Assembly: GCF_902497555.1 (NCBI RefSeq)
Contig: NZ_CABVGP010000002.1
Location: 2,616,501 to 2,680,500 of the forward strand
Direction of reading: 5' to 3'
DNA length: 64,000 nucleotides
Origin: Amycolatopsis camponoti
Lineage (GTDB): Bacteria; Actinomycetota; Actinomycetes; Mycobacteriales; Pseudonocardiaceae
Shown: one piece after another, positions 29,048 through 36,775 of the stretch
Layout: each line of letters opens with the position of its first letter
How positions within the stretch are numbered: position 1 is the first letter of the stretch
Notes under the pieces: model-generated
What the model saw: the letters and a program-made list of their open reading frames with translations, nothing else
Databases searched by the model: none
What the model was told of the DNA's origin: nothing
Made by a program: the position numbers and the translations under genes

Positions 29048-29736
29048 GCCGGCCGCACCGAGTAGCCGACGCCGCGCACGGTGTGGATCAGTTCGGTGGC
29101 GCCGGCCTGGTCGAGCTTGCGGCGCAGGTAGCCGATGTAGACGGCGAGGTTCTTGGAGTCGGAGCCGAACTCGTAGCCCCAGATGCGTTGGTAGATCGTG
29201 GTGCGGTCGAGGACGATCCCGGCGTTGCGGACGAGCAGCTCCAGCAGGTCGAATTCGGTTTTCGACAGGGTGATCTCGGTGCTCTGCCACCACGCCCGCC
29301 GGGCGGCCGGGTCGACGGCGAGCTCGCCGAGCCGCAGGGTGCGCCGTGCGTCCGGTTCGGGCGAGGTGCGGCGCAGCAGGGCGCGCAGCCGGGCGAGGAG
29401 CTCGTCGAGTTCGAACGGCTTGGGCAGGTAGTCGTCGGCCCCGGCGTCGAGGCCGGCCACGCGATCGGGCGTTTCGACGCGGGCGGTGAGCATGAGGATC
29501 GGGGTCCGGTCGCCTTCGGCGCGCAGGACCCGGCAGACGCCGAGGCCGTCGACGCCGGGCATCATCACGTCGAGGATCAGCACGTCGAAGGGGTCGCGCC
29601 GGGCGGTGGCGAGGGCGTCGACGCCGTCGGTCACCTCGGTGACGTGGTAGCCCTCGAGGTCGAGGGCGCGGACGAGCGACTCGCGGATGGCGCGGTCGTC
29701 GTCGGCGAGCAGGACGCGGTGTGGCATGGCCGCCAT
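29044..29736 (-). CDS. OmpR/PhoB-family response regulator
   Basis: A 230-residue regulator. The receiver has the acidic pair DDD (LLADDDRAIRES), the phospho-acceptor Asp in VLILDVMMPGVDG, the Thr in ILMLTAR and the Lys in DYLPKPF. The winged-helix output domain contains LSKTEFDLLELLVRNAG and VYIGYLRRKLD and ends HTVRGVGYSVRP. It starts at ATG 29736 or ATG 29727. Its partner kinase, encoded next, has lost its catalytic domains, so this regulator is probably an orphan or is driven by another kinase. Confidence 0.9.
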   Translation of the reverse strand: MAAMPHRVLLADDDRAIRESLVRALDLEGYHVTEVTDGVDALATARRDPFDVLILDVMMPGVDGLGVCRVLRAEGDRTPILMLTARVETPDRVAGLDAGADDYLPKPFELDELLARLRALLRRTSPEPDARRTLRLGELAVDPAARRAWWQSTEITLSKTEFDLLELLVRNAGIVLDRTTIYQRIWGYEFGSDSKNLAVYIGYLRRKLDQAGATELIHTVRGVGYSVRPA

Positions 29737-29823
29737 GATGCCCGCGCGCGTGTTTCGCGTCCTGCCGGGTTTTCGGGAAGCCAGCGGCCAGTTAGCGGGC
29801 GGTAAACCGCGGCCTCCGCGTCG

Positions 29824-30261
29824 TCATGGTGATCCCGATTCGGTCGCGTCGTCCGCATCCGGGCGCAGGGCGAGCCTGCGGCCTTCGATCCGGTCGATGC
29901 TGATCCGCAGCAGCCGGTCGCGCGGTGGGGGCGCCCACGAGCGCAGGCCGCCGCCCAGCTGGGCGGCCACGGTTTCGACGTCGGTGATGAGGGTGGCGAC
30001 CCCGCTGGCGATCACACTCCACCCGGTGTGGCCGACCGGGTCGTAGGCGTCGGTTTCGAAGGCGACCGGCTGTCCGTCGAGCCGGTCGGCCCAGGAGTTC
30101 CGGCCCGCGCGCAGCCAGACCGCTTCGCCCGTCACGGTGAAGTTGACCGGCCGGATCGCCGGCCGCCCGTCGCGGACGAAGCCCAGCCGGCCGAGCGGGA
30201 CGGAGGCGAGCAGCGCGCGGCAGCGGGCCGGGCCCAGCGGGGTCAGCTCAGGGACGCTCAT
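29824..30261 (-). CDS. pyridoxamine 5'-phosphate oxidase-fold protein
   Basis: A 145-residue split-barrel flavin-binding protein. It has the family start (CRALLASVPLGRLGFVRDG then RPAIRPVNFTV), the middle strand AVWLRAGRNSWAD and VAFETDAYDP, and the closing GWSVIASGVATLI. Such small actinomycete members bind FMN or F420 and act as reductases or stress proteins. Its ATG (30261) lies inside the end of the GerW-like gene (14-base overlap), so the two are co-translated. The C-terminus is Asp/Glu-rich and variable. Confidence 0.82.
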   Translation of the reverse strand: MSVPELTPLGPARCRALLASVPLGRLGFVRDGRPAIRPVNFTVTGEAVWLRAGRNSWADRLDGQPVAFETDAYDPVGHTGWSVIASGVATLITDVETVAAQLGGGLRSWAPPPRDRLLRISIDRIEGRRLALRPDADDATESGSP

Positions 30262-30604
30262 CGGTCTCGGCGCGGTACTTGAGCTTGGCCAGCCGTGTCG
30301 CGGCGAAGATCGCCGCGACGGCGATCGCGCCCAGCGTTGCCACGAGGCGGTTGACGTCGACGGCCGGTTCCCAGCGGAGCTTGCCGTCCTTGATGACGTA
30401 CGCCCCGACCGGTTTGGCCGACAGCCCGAAGCCGCCGCCTTCGCCGGAACGGCCTTTCTCGTCGCGGCTGTCGCCGCCACCTCCGCCTGTGCCGACGGCC
30501 GAGGCCACGATCACCGTGACGTCGTCGACCTGGTACGGCTCGCCGTAGACCATCTTGGTCTCCAGCCCATCTTTTGCCTTGGTGAGCAGTTCGTCGACCT
30601 TCAT
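30248..30604 (-). CDS. GerW/YtfJ-family protein
   Basis: A 118-residue protein of the GerW (YtfJ) sporulation-associated family. Residues 1-75 carry the family pattern: VDDVTVIVASAVGTGGGGG, a Gly/Ser/Lys-rich loop, and GGFGLSAKPVGAYVIKDGKL. A C-terminal membrane helix (LGAIAVAAIFAATRLAKL) follows. In actinomycetes that do not form endospores the role is unknown. The ATG at 30604 is clear. A DosR-like box about 60 bases upstream (30663-30678) and the overlap with the flavin-binding gene suggest stress control. Confidence 0.8.
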   Translation of the reverse strand: MKVDELLTKAKDGLETKMVYGEPYQVDDVTVIVASAVGTGGGGGDSRDEKGRSGEGGGFGLSAKPVGAYVIKDGKLRWEPAVDVNRLVATLGAIAVAAIFAATRLAKLKYRAETDERP

Positions 30605-30662
30605 GGGGCCAAGTCTTACCGCCGCGGGTGCGCGAACAGCAGAGCCGATGGTCCCACCCGCT

Positions 30663-30678
30663 GGTGACCGAGGGCCCC
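30663..30678 (-). promoter_or_regulatory. candidate DosR/DevR-like box upstream of the GerW-like operon
   Basis: On the minus strand it reads GGGGCCCTCGGTCACC, close to the site before the PPK2 gene (GGGGCCTTTGGTCC). It sits about 60 bases before the start at 30604. Confidence 0.35.
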
Positions 30679-30718
30679 AGCGCCGGTGGCGTTCGCCAGC
30701 GGTGGTGGCCACCGTGGC

Positions 30719-30764
30719 GCGATTTGCTGGGTGCACGAATTCAGCGACCCCGGAGGCTCCCATG
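30719..30764 (+). repeat. conserved promoter/leader block, copy 1
   Basis: GATTTGCTGGGT (30721-30732), then CAGCGACCCCGGAGG and an ATG. The same block occurs at 63075-63123, with the same order of GATTTGCTGGGT, CAGCGAC, CCGGAGG and ATG. It is probably a promoter plus ribosome site duplicated with its gene. Confidence 0.55.
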
Positions 30765-30845
30765 TGTCGCCCGAACAACTTGCTCGAGTGCGCCGCCGGC
30801 GACATCGAAGAGCTCACGCACAAGCCGGTCGAGCTGAGGAGCTGA
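30762..30845 (+). CDS. possible 27-residue leader peptide or truncated gene start
   Basis: An ATG with GGAGG seven bases before it opens a 27-codon frame (MCRPNNLLECAAGDIEELTH and seven more residues). It ends two bases before the flavodoxin ATG. Its own start signal is better than that of the flavodoxin. It may be a translated leader that couples to the flavodoxin, or the start of a gene whose remainder was deleted. Confidence 0.35.
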   Translation: MCRPNNLLECAAGDIEELTHKPVELRS

Positions 30846-30847
30846 CA

Positions 30848-31357
30848 ATGCGGATTCTCGTCGTGTTCGAATCGATGTTCGGCGCCACCGAGCAGATCGC
30901 CCGTGCCGTCGGCAAGGGACTGGCCGCCGAGGTGATCAACGTCGACGACGCGCCGGCCGACCTCACCGGGGTCGACCTGCTCGTCGCCGGCGGGCCCACC
31001 CACGCGCACGGCATGAGCCGCGCGACGACGCGGAAATCGGCCGCGGATCAGGGCGACCAGCCGACCCGGTCGAAAACCGGGGTGCGTGAGTGGCTCGGCT
31101 CCCTCGGACCGGTCCCGCAGGGGCTCCCGGTCGCGGCCTTCGACACCCGGATCGACAAGTCACGTCTGCTCACCGGGGCCGCTTCGCTCGGAATCGCCAA
31201 GCTGCTGCGTCGTCGTGGGTGCCGAATGGCGGCCCCTGCCGAGAGCTTCTTCGTCGGCACGGACCCGGCCGACGTCGGCCTCGCTCCCAGGGAGCTGGAG
31301 CGCGCCGAGGCCTGGGGTACGGCGCTCGGCGCGGCAGCGCGGCGGCCCGTCTCCTGA
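30848..31357 (+). CDS. flavodoxin-family protein
   Basis: A 169-residue flavodoxin-like protein. The phosphate-binding loop at the N-terminus is VFESMFGATEQIARAV (residues 6-21), the second FMN loop is VAGGPTHAHGMSR, and the third is AAFDTRIDK. It would carry electrons via FMN in the cytoplasm. The ATG at 30848 follows AGGAG in the end of the small upstream frame. It stands alone before the P-type ATPase gene, 35 bases away, so co-transcription is likely. A paralogue lies at 48328. Confidence 0.85.
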   Translation: MRILVVFESMFGATEQIARAVGKGLAAEVINVDDAPADLTGVDLLVAGGPTHAHGMSRATTRKSAADQGDQPTRSKTGVREWLGSLGPVPQGLPVAAFDTRIDKSRLLTGAASLGIAKLLRRRGCRMAAPAESFFVGTDPADVGLAPRELERAEAWGTALGAAARRPVS

Positions 31358-31392
31358 GGCCGGGCCGTCTCGACGCGTGGTGAAGACAGGAA

Positions 31393-34011
31393 ATGGAAGG
31401 CAGCGCAGTGAAGACCACCGCCCATCCCGAGGCGTTCCACGCCCGCCCGGCGACCGAGGTCGCCGAGGAACTCGGCGTCGACCCTCAGCGGGGGCTGAGC
31501 GCCGAAGAAGCCGAAGCTCGCCTTGAGCGCTCCGGCCCCAACGAGGTGCCCGCGCAAGCCGGGCCGGGGCCGGTGCTCCGGCTGCTGCGCCAGTTCCACG
31601 ACCCCCTCATCTACGTCCTGCTGATGGCCGGTGCGGTGACCGGGTTGTTCGGCGGCTACGTCGACGCCGGGGTCATCGGCGCGGTCGTGGCGCTCAACGC
31701 GCTCGTCGGGTTCGTCCAGGAGTCGCGGGCGCAACGCGCTCTCGACGCACTGTCCAAGATGCTTCCGGCCGACGCGACCGTCCTCCGTGACGGCGTCACC
31801 CAGCGGATCCCCGCGGTGCGGCTCGTCCCGGGCGACGTAGTCGAGCTCGCGGCGGGGGACCGCGTCCCCGCTGACCTCCGCCTCGTCGAGGTTCGCCTGG
31901 CGGAGGTCGACGAATCGGCGTTGACCGGGGAGTCGGTGCCGGTCCGCAAGTCCGCCGACGCCGTCGGCGAAGAAGCCGTGGTCGCCGACCGGGCGGGATG
32001 CGCCTACTCCGGGACGCTCGTGACGCGCGGCTGGGCCCGGGCCGTGGTCACGGCCACCGGCGGCGGGACCGAGCTGGGCGGCATCCAGCACCTGGTGGCC
32101 ACCGCGGAGGTCGTCGCCACCCCGCTCACACGCAAGCTCGCCCGGTTCTCCCGGCAGCTGAGCGTCGCGATCGTCGTGGTCGCAGCCGGGGCGTTCACGC
32201 TCGGAGTCTTCCGCGGTACGCCGGTGCCCGAGATGTTCACGGCGGTGGTCGCGCTGGCCGTCGGGGCGATTCCCGAGGGACTGCCGGCGGCGGTGGCGAT
32301 CGTGCTGGCGATCGGGGTGGTCCGGATGTCGCGGCGCGGCGCGATCGTGCGGAACCTGCCCGCCGTCGAGACCCTCGGTGGCACGACGGTGATCTGCACC
32401 GACAAGACCGGCACGCTCACCCAGAACCGGATGAACGTGACGACGCTGGCCGTGGCCGGGCGGGTGGTTTCCCCGGCGGAGGCCCGTGAGTGCCTGGTCG
32501 CGGGCGTCCTGTGCAACGACGCGCAACCTGGGGAGGGCGACCCGACGGAAATCGCGCTGCTCGAATCGGCGCTTGCCGCCGGGCTGGATCCCGAGGCGAT
32601 CCGGGCCGCGGCGCCGCGCACGGGGACGGTTCCCTTCGAGTCGGAAACCCGCATGATGACCACGGTGCACGGCGACGTCGGCTACCTCAAGGGCGCGGTC
32701 GAAGAGGTGGTGGCCCGGTGCGCGGACGAGCTCTTCCCCGGCGGCGTCCGTCCTCTCGACGCGGTCGCCTTGGACCGGCTGCAGCGGGAGCTGACCGGGC
32801 AAGGGCTGCGGGTGCTGGCTTTCGCCCGGTTCACGCCGGGCTCCGCGCCGACTTTGCTGGGCTTGCAGGCGATGCACGACCCGCCGCGGCCGGAGGCGGT
32901 CACCGCCGTCGCGGCGTGCCGGAGCGCGGGCATCGACGTCAAGATGATCACCGGCGACCACGCCGGGACCGCCCGCGCGATCGCCGCCGAAGTGGGACTG
33001 GTCGACGATGCGGCGTCCGCGCGGGTCCTCACCGGCGCCGAACTGACCGAGCTGCCCGAGGCGGGCTTCGACGAGACCGTGGTGGCCACGCAGGTGTTCG
33101 CCCGGGTGTCGCCGGGGCAGAAACTGCAGCTGGTGCAGGCGTTGCAACGCCGTGGGCACGTGGTCGCGATGACCGGCGACGGCGTCAACGACGCACCCGC
33201 GCTACGTCGCGCGGACATCGGTGTCGCGATGGGCCGCAACGGCACCGACGCCGCCCGGCAGGCCGCGGACATGGTCCTGACCGACGACGACTTCGCCTCG
33301 ATCGAGTCGGCGGTGCGGGAGGGCCGGAGCGTCTTCGACAACCTGCGGAAGTTCATCGCCTGGACGCTGCCGGCCAACATCGGCGAGGGGATGGTCGTGC
33401 TGGTGGCGATCCTGCTCGGGGCGACGCTGCCGATCGTGCCGGTGCAGATCCTGTGGATCAACATGACGACGGCGGTGTTCTTGGGCCTGACGATGGCGTT
33501 CGAGCCCACCGAGGCCGGCATCATGGGGCGGCCGCCGCGCCCGCCTAAGCGTCCGCTCTTCACGGCGGCGTTGCTGCGCCGGGTCGTGCTCGTGTCGCTC
33601 CTGCTCGTGGTGGCGGCTTTCGCTGCCTACCAAGCGGAACTGGCCGCGGGGGTGTCACTCGCGGAGGCTCGTACGAGCGCGATCAACGTGTTCGTCGGGG
33701 TGCAGGCCGCGTACCTGCTCAGCTGCCGGTCGCTGGACCGGCCGGTGCTGCTGGCGTGGCCCGGCCGTAGCCGGATGTTCGCGCTCGGCCTCGGGCTCAC
33801 GGCCGGGCTCCAGCTGCTGCTGACCTACGTCCCGGTAATGAACACGTGGTTCCACACCGCGCCGGTCGGCGCCGGCTCCTGGCTGTGGGTTCTCGGTGCC
33901 GCCGCCGTGGCCTTCCTAGTGGTGGAGGCGGACAAGCTGCTCTGGCACCGGCTGGCGGCGCGGCGGGAGGTCAGCGCAAGCCGGGAAGGCGGCGAACGGC
34001 GAGCGCGGTGA
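31393..34011 (+). CDS. ctpF: P2-type cation ATPase, CtpF-like
   Basis: An 872-residue P-type ATPase of the Ca2+/Mg2+ type. The N-terminal cation-transporter segment is HARPATEVAEELGVDPQRGL. The actuator loop has ESALTGESVPV; the fourth membrane helix has IPEGLPAAVAIV. The phosphorylation site is DKTGTLTQN (Asp at residue 337), and the hinge is TGDGVNDAPAL. Six C-terminal helices follow. GTG 31408 has the better ribosome site (GGAAGG) and may be the true start. In Mycobacterium tuberculosis the homologous ctpF belongs to the DosR regulon, which agrees with the surroundings. The transported ion is inferred (Ca2+ or a related cation). Confidence 0.87.
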   Translation: MEGSAVKTTAHPEAFHARPATEVAEELGVDPQRGLSAEEAEARLERSGPNEVPAQAGPGPVLRLLRQFHDPLIYVLLMAGAVTGLFGGYVDAGVIGAVVALNALVGFVQESRAQRALDALSKMLPADATVLRDGVTQRIPAVRLVPGDVVELAAGDRVPADLRLVEVRLAEVDESALTGESVPVRKSADAVGEEAVVADRAGCAYSGTLVTRGWARAVVTATGGGTELGGIQHLVATAEVVATPLTRKLARFSRQLSVAIVVVAAGAFTLGVFRGTPVPEMFTAVVALAVGAIPEGLPAAVAIVLAIGVVRMSRRGAIVRNLPAVETLGGTTVICTDKTGTLTQNRMNVTTLAVAGRVVSPAEARECLVAGVLCNDAQPGEGDPTEIALLESALAAGLDPEAIRAAAPRTGTVPFESETRMMTTVHGDVGYLKGAVEEVVARCADELFPGGVRPLDAVALDRLQRELTGQGLRVLAFARFTPGSAPTLLGLQAMHDPPRPEAVTAVAACRSAGIDVKMITGDHAGTARAIAAEVGLVDDAASARVLTGAELTELPEAGFDETVVATQVFARVSPGQKLQLVQALQRRGHVVAMTGDGVNDAPALRRADIGVAMGRNGTDAARQAADMVLTDDDFASIESAVREGRSVFDNLRKFIAWTLPANIGEGMVVLVAILLGATLPIVPVQILWINMTTAVFLGLTMAFEPTEAGIMGRPPRPPKRPLFTAALLRRVVLVSLLLVVAAFAAYQAELAAGVSLAEARTSAINVFVGVQAAYLLSCRSLDRPVLLAWPGRSRMFALGLGLTAGLQLLLTYVPVMNTWFHTAPVGAGSWLWVLGAAAVAFLVVEADKLLWHRLAARREVSASREGGERRAR

Positions 34012-34227
34012 CCGCTGACGTGGTGGCGATCCACCGTGCCGAACGGGGTAGATGGCGCCGCAGGACCAGCCACCGGGCGAAGCCGAACGAGCACACCAGG
34101 GCCAGGCCGAGGGTCGTCGCGGCCGGCCAGCTGGTTCGCGCCGATGGCCGTCATCCGTCAAGTAGACGTTCGCGCGGTCCCGGCCCGCGAAGCCGAACGC
34201 CCGCCGCGATGGGGACCTTCGACCGCG
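34012..34227. other. gap with a possible membrane-protein remnant
   Basis: On the minus strand, bases at about 34000-34140 read TTLGLALVCSFGFARWLVLR and RHLPRSARWI, like the LGxAQWLVLRRHVPRA pattern of actinomycete membrane proteins. There is no start or matching flank, so it is probably a fragment. Confidence 0.3.
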
Positions 34228-35079
34228 TCATCCCGCGACCGGCTCCCGGCGGAGGAAGAAGTAGGCGTAACGCTCGTCGAGTTCGTTGCGCGGCACGAGC
34301 TGGACGGCCTGGGGCGCGAACCCGCACCGCTGGGCGATCCGCCAGAACTCGTCGATCGGGTAGGTGGTCATTTCGGCCAGCCCGCGGCGGTAGGCGCGGC
34401 GGCGGGACCGCGTCCGCCACCGGCCGTCCGAATACTTGACCTGGATCAGGGCCAGCCCGCCCGGGGCCAGGACGTCGTGGGCGATGCGCAGCAAGCGTTC
34501 CCCGTATTCCGGGGTGGGGACGAGCTCGAAGACGTAGAAGGACAGGAAGACGTCGCACGGGCCGCCGATGCGCGGAACCGCGGATTCGGGGTCCGCCACG
34601 TCGATCGCGATCGATCGGACCGGGGTGTCGCACACCGCGCCGACCTGCTTCTCGCATTCGACGAGGGTCTCGGGGGAGATGTCGACGCCGACGAACTCGG
34701 TGGCACGCGGGGCGAAGTGGACGGCGTTGGCGCCGCCGCCGCATCCCCATTCGAGCACGCGCTGCCACGGCCGGTCGAAGCCGCACATGCGCGCACCGGC
34801 GTCGAACATCGCCAGGTGCTCGGTCCCCAACCGGTTCCACAGGTCGCTGTCGCCGAACACCGGAGCATCCCGCCAGTGGGAGTTGCCGCGCCACGTCGCG
34901 TCCGCGGGACGCTGCCAGTAATCCTGCGCGTCGGCGGCGATCCGCGCCTCGGACTGCCGGGCGCCGGCGGACACGAGCGCGCGCTGGAGCAGATTCTCGG
35001 CTCCGGAGGCGGCATGTCTCGCCCGGCGCACCGCATTCGGGAGGTGGGTGCGCGCGAGGGTCACGGGTGTGCTGGGCAT
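34228..35079 (-). CDS. class I SAM-dependent methyltransferase
   Basis: A 283-residue enzyme. The SAM-binding motif I is RVLEWGCGGGANAVHF, motif II-like FVGVDISPETL supplies the acidic ribose contact, and CDVFLSFYVFELVPTPEYG is motif IV. The C-terminus has DEFWRIAQRCGFAPQ and ends YAYFFLRRE. The N-terminal 80 residues (YWQRPADATWRGNSHWRD) resemble sugar or natural-product methyltransferases. The substrate is unknown. A perfect small palindrome 90 bases upstream (35170-35183) resembles the DosR-type boxes. Confidence 0.85.
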   Translation of the reverse strand: MPSTPVTLARTHLPNAVRRARHAASGAENLLQRALVSAGARQSEARIAADAQDYWQRPADATWRGNSHWRDAPVFGDSDLWNRLGTEHLAMFDAGARMCGFDRPWQRVLEWGCGGGANAVHFAPRATEFVGVDISPETLVECEKQVGAVCDTPVRSIAIDVADPESAVPRIGGPCDVFLSFYVFELVPTPEYGERLLRIAHDVLAPGGLALIQVKYSDGRWRTRSRRRAYRRGLAEMTTYPIDEFWRIAQRCGFAPQAVQLVPRNELDERYAYFFLRREPVAG

Positions 35080-35169
35080 GCTGACCTCTTGGTGGTGGCG
35101 ATGTCAGCGAGCGCGCTGGCGGGCGTCGAACGTGGACGCAGCCTAGGCACGATCGGTGGCGGGAGAGCA

Positions 35170-35183
35170 GGGCCGTTCGGCCC
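35170..35183. promoter_or_regulatory. candidate DosR/DevR-like palindrome upstream of the methyltransferase
   Basis: GGGCCGTTCGGCCC is a perfect inverted repeat. It lies about 90 bases before the methyltransferase start and 16 bases after the corA stop on the same strand. It could also be part of a terminator of corA. Confidence 0.3.
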
Positions 35184-35199
35184 GGATTCCTGTGAACGT

Positions 35200-36180
35200 T
35201 CAGAGCCAATCGCGCCGTTTGAACAGGACGTACAGGGTCGCCGAGATGACCAGGATGGCCGCCGTCGACACCCACACCCCGGATGCCTGGGCGAAACCGG
35301 GGTAGGGGATGTTCTGGCCGTAGAAGCCGGTGATCGCGGTGGGCACGGCGATGATCGCGGCCCAGCTGGTCACCTTCTTCATGATCGTGTTCAGCCGGTT
35401 GCCCTGGATGCTCAGCTGTGTTTCGCGGATCGTCGCGAGCAGGTCGCGCAGCGACTCTGTCCACTCCGTCACGCGCAGGACGTGGTCGTAGACGTCCTGG
35501 AAGTAGGGCAGCAGGGTGTCGTCGACGGTGTGGATTTCGCGGCGCATCAGCGAGCTGACGATCTCCCGCATCGGCAGCGCCAGGTGCCGCAGCCGGCTGA
35601 GGCTCTTGCGCAGCCGCAAAGAGCGGCGCTGCAGGTCCGTCGCGTCGGCTTGGTCGGCGAAAACCAGGTCCTCGAGTTCCTCGACCTGTTCGTCGAGGAT
35701 CTGGAGGGCGTCGAAGTGCCCGTCGACGAGCAGGTCGAGCAGGCCGTGCAGCAGGAACCCGGTGCCGGTCTTGGCCAAGTCGGGGGTGCTGTCCCAGCGT
35801 TCGGTGAGGGCGTCGATGTCCGCGGTGTTGTTGCGGTGCAGGGTGACCAGCACGCGATCGGTGACGAACGCGTCGAGCTCTGACGCCGCGAGCACACCGT
35901 CGCCCGGCTCGAACCGGACGGCGTAGGCCGCGAGGAACGAGTGGTGGTCGTAGTGGACCAGCTTCGGCCGCTGGTGGTCCTCGTCGAGGACCGAAGCGAC
36001 GGCGAGAGGATGCAGCCCGAGTTCCGCGGTGAGCGCGGCCAGGTCCGCCGCGGTGGGCGCGTCGAGGTCCAGCCAGAGCGTCACGGCCGGGTCGGCGAGG
36101 TGCCGGGTCGCTTCCGCCACGGAAAGGTTCTCCCGCTCCAGGACACCACTGCGGTACAGGCGGCTCCGGCTCCCGGACAT
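35200..36180 (-). CDS. corA: CorA-family divalent cation transporter
   Basis: A 326-residue CorA-type channel for Mg2+ or a related ion. The long cytoplasmic N-terminal domain (LVHYDHHSFLAAYAVRFEP, then FVTDRVLVTLHRNN) leads into the stalk helix and two C-terminal membrane helices. The loop after the first is GFYGQNIPYPGFA. In most CorA proteins the filter is Gly-Met-Asn; here it is Gly-Gln-Asn. The C-terminus KRRDWL is typical. The ATG shares its A with the stop of the upstream zinc-ribbon gene (TGATG), so both are in one operon. Confidence 0.88.
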   Translation of the reverse strand: MSGSRSRLYRSGVLERENLSVAEATRHLADPAVTLWLDLDAPTAADLAALTAELGLHPLAVASVLDEDHQRPKLVHYDHHSFLAAYAVRFEPGDGVLAASELDAFVTDRVLVTLHRNNTADIDALTERWDSTPDLAKTGTGFLLHGLLDLLVDGHFDALQILDEQVEELEDLVFADQADATDLQRRSLRLRKSLSRLRHLALPMREIVSSLMRREIHTVDDTLLPYFQDVYDHVLRVTEWTESLRDLLATIRETQLSIQGNRLNTIMKKVTSWAAIIAVPTAITGFYGQNIPYPGFAQASGVWVSTAAILVISATLYVLFKRRDWL

Positions 36181-36635
36181 CAGCGGTCGGCCGCGGTGGC
36201 CAGGCTGGCGCGGCACGCGCGGACCAGCTGGCGGGTCGCGCGGGTGGCCGGGGCCTCGCCGCAGGACGGGCAGTGCACCGCGACGTCGCCGGCCAGCTGG
36301 TCGATCGCGACGTTCAGCGCGCATTCGCACTTCCGGCACCAGCGCGTGCCGGTGACGATGACGATGTGCAGCGGCGAGGCGACGCAGTCGTGCAGCCAGC
36401 GCCGATGCGTCCGGCAGGTGACGCGCTCCAGCGGGTCCAGACCGTCCTCTTCGGACCGGTCCTCGGTCGTCAGCGTCAGCGCCAGGCGGTGGTCGGAGAC
36501 GTCGGCGTAGCGGGGAGCCACGAAGTCGGCCGGCTGCAGCGCCAGTCGGTCCCGGCGGTTGCGGCGGGTGGTCTCGGACGTCGGCTCGGCAGTCGTCGGC
36601 GGGGCGAATCCGCGGGGAGAGCGTTGGCTTTCCAT
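36180..36635 (-). CDS. zinc-ribbon protein upstream of corA
   Basis: A 151-residue protein. The start ATG 36635 was chosen for the GTGAGG before it; ATG 36659 is possible. The C-terminal half has Cys/His pairs (CRTHRRWLHDC, RWCRKCECALN, HCPSCGEA) that should bind one or two zinc ions. The N-terminal half is hydrophilic and disordered-looking. The family is unknown to me. It is translationally coupled to corA and preceded by two DosR-like boxes. Confidence 0.65.
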   Translation of the reverse strand: MESQRSPRGFAPPTTAEPTSETTRRNRRDRLALQPADFVAPRYADVSDHRLALTLTTEDRSEEDGLDPLERVTCRTHRRWLHDCVASPLHIVIVTGTRWCRKCECALNVAIDQLAGDVAVHCPSCGEAPATRATRQLVRACRASLATAADR

Positions 36636-36739
36636 GATGTGCCTCACTTTCGTCTGCACTCAGACTCCGCCGTGCAGAGCCGGGCGACGAGGGCCGGACC
36701 GCCCCGGTTCGCGGGGCCCGGAGGCCCCGGATCCGGAGA

Positions 36740-36774
36740 GGACAAGGCCCGTCGCAGCGAGGACTTTCGGCCGC
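36740..36774 (-). promoter_or_regulatory. two DosR/DevR-like boxes upstream of the zinc-ribbon/corA operon
   Basis: GAGGACTTTCGGCCGC (36759-36774) and GGACAAGGCCC (36740-36750; GGGCCTTGTCC on the other strand) lie 105-140 bases before the start at 36635. Paired boxes are typical of DosR targets. Confidence 0.5.
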
Positions 36775-36775
36775 C

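Noticed and set aside
31048..33159. 703-residue minus-strand frame opposite ctpF
   Set aside because: Antisense shadow; ctpF carries every P-type ATPase motif in the plus strand.
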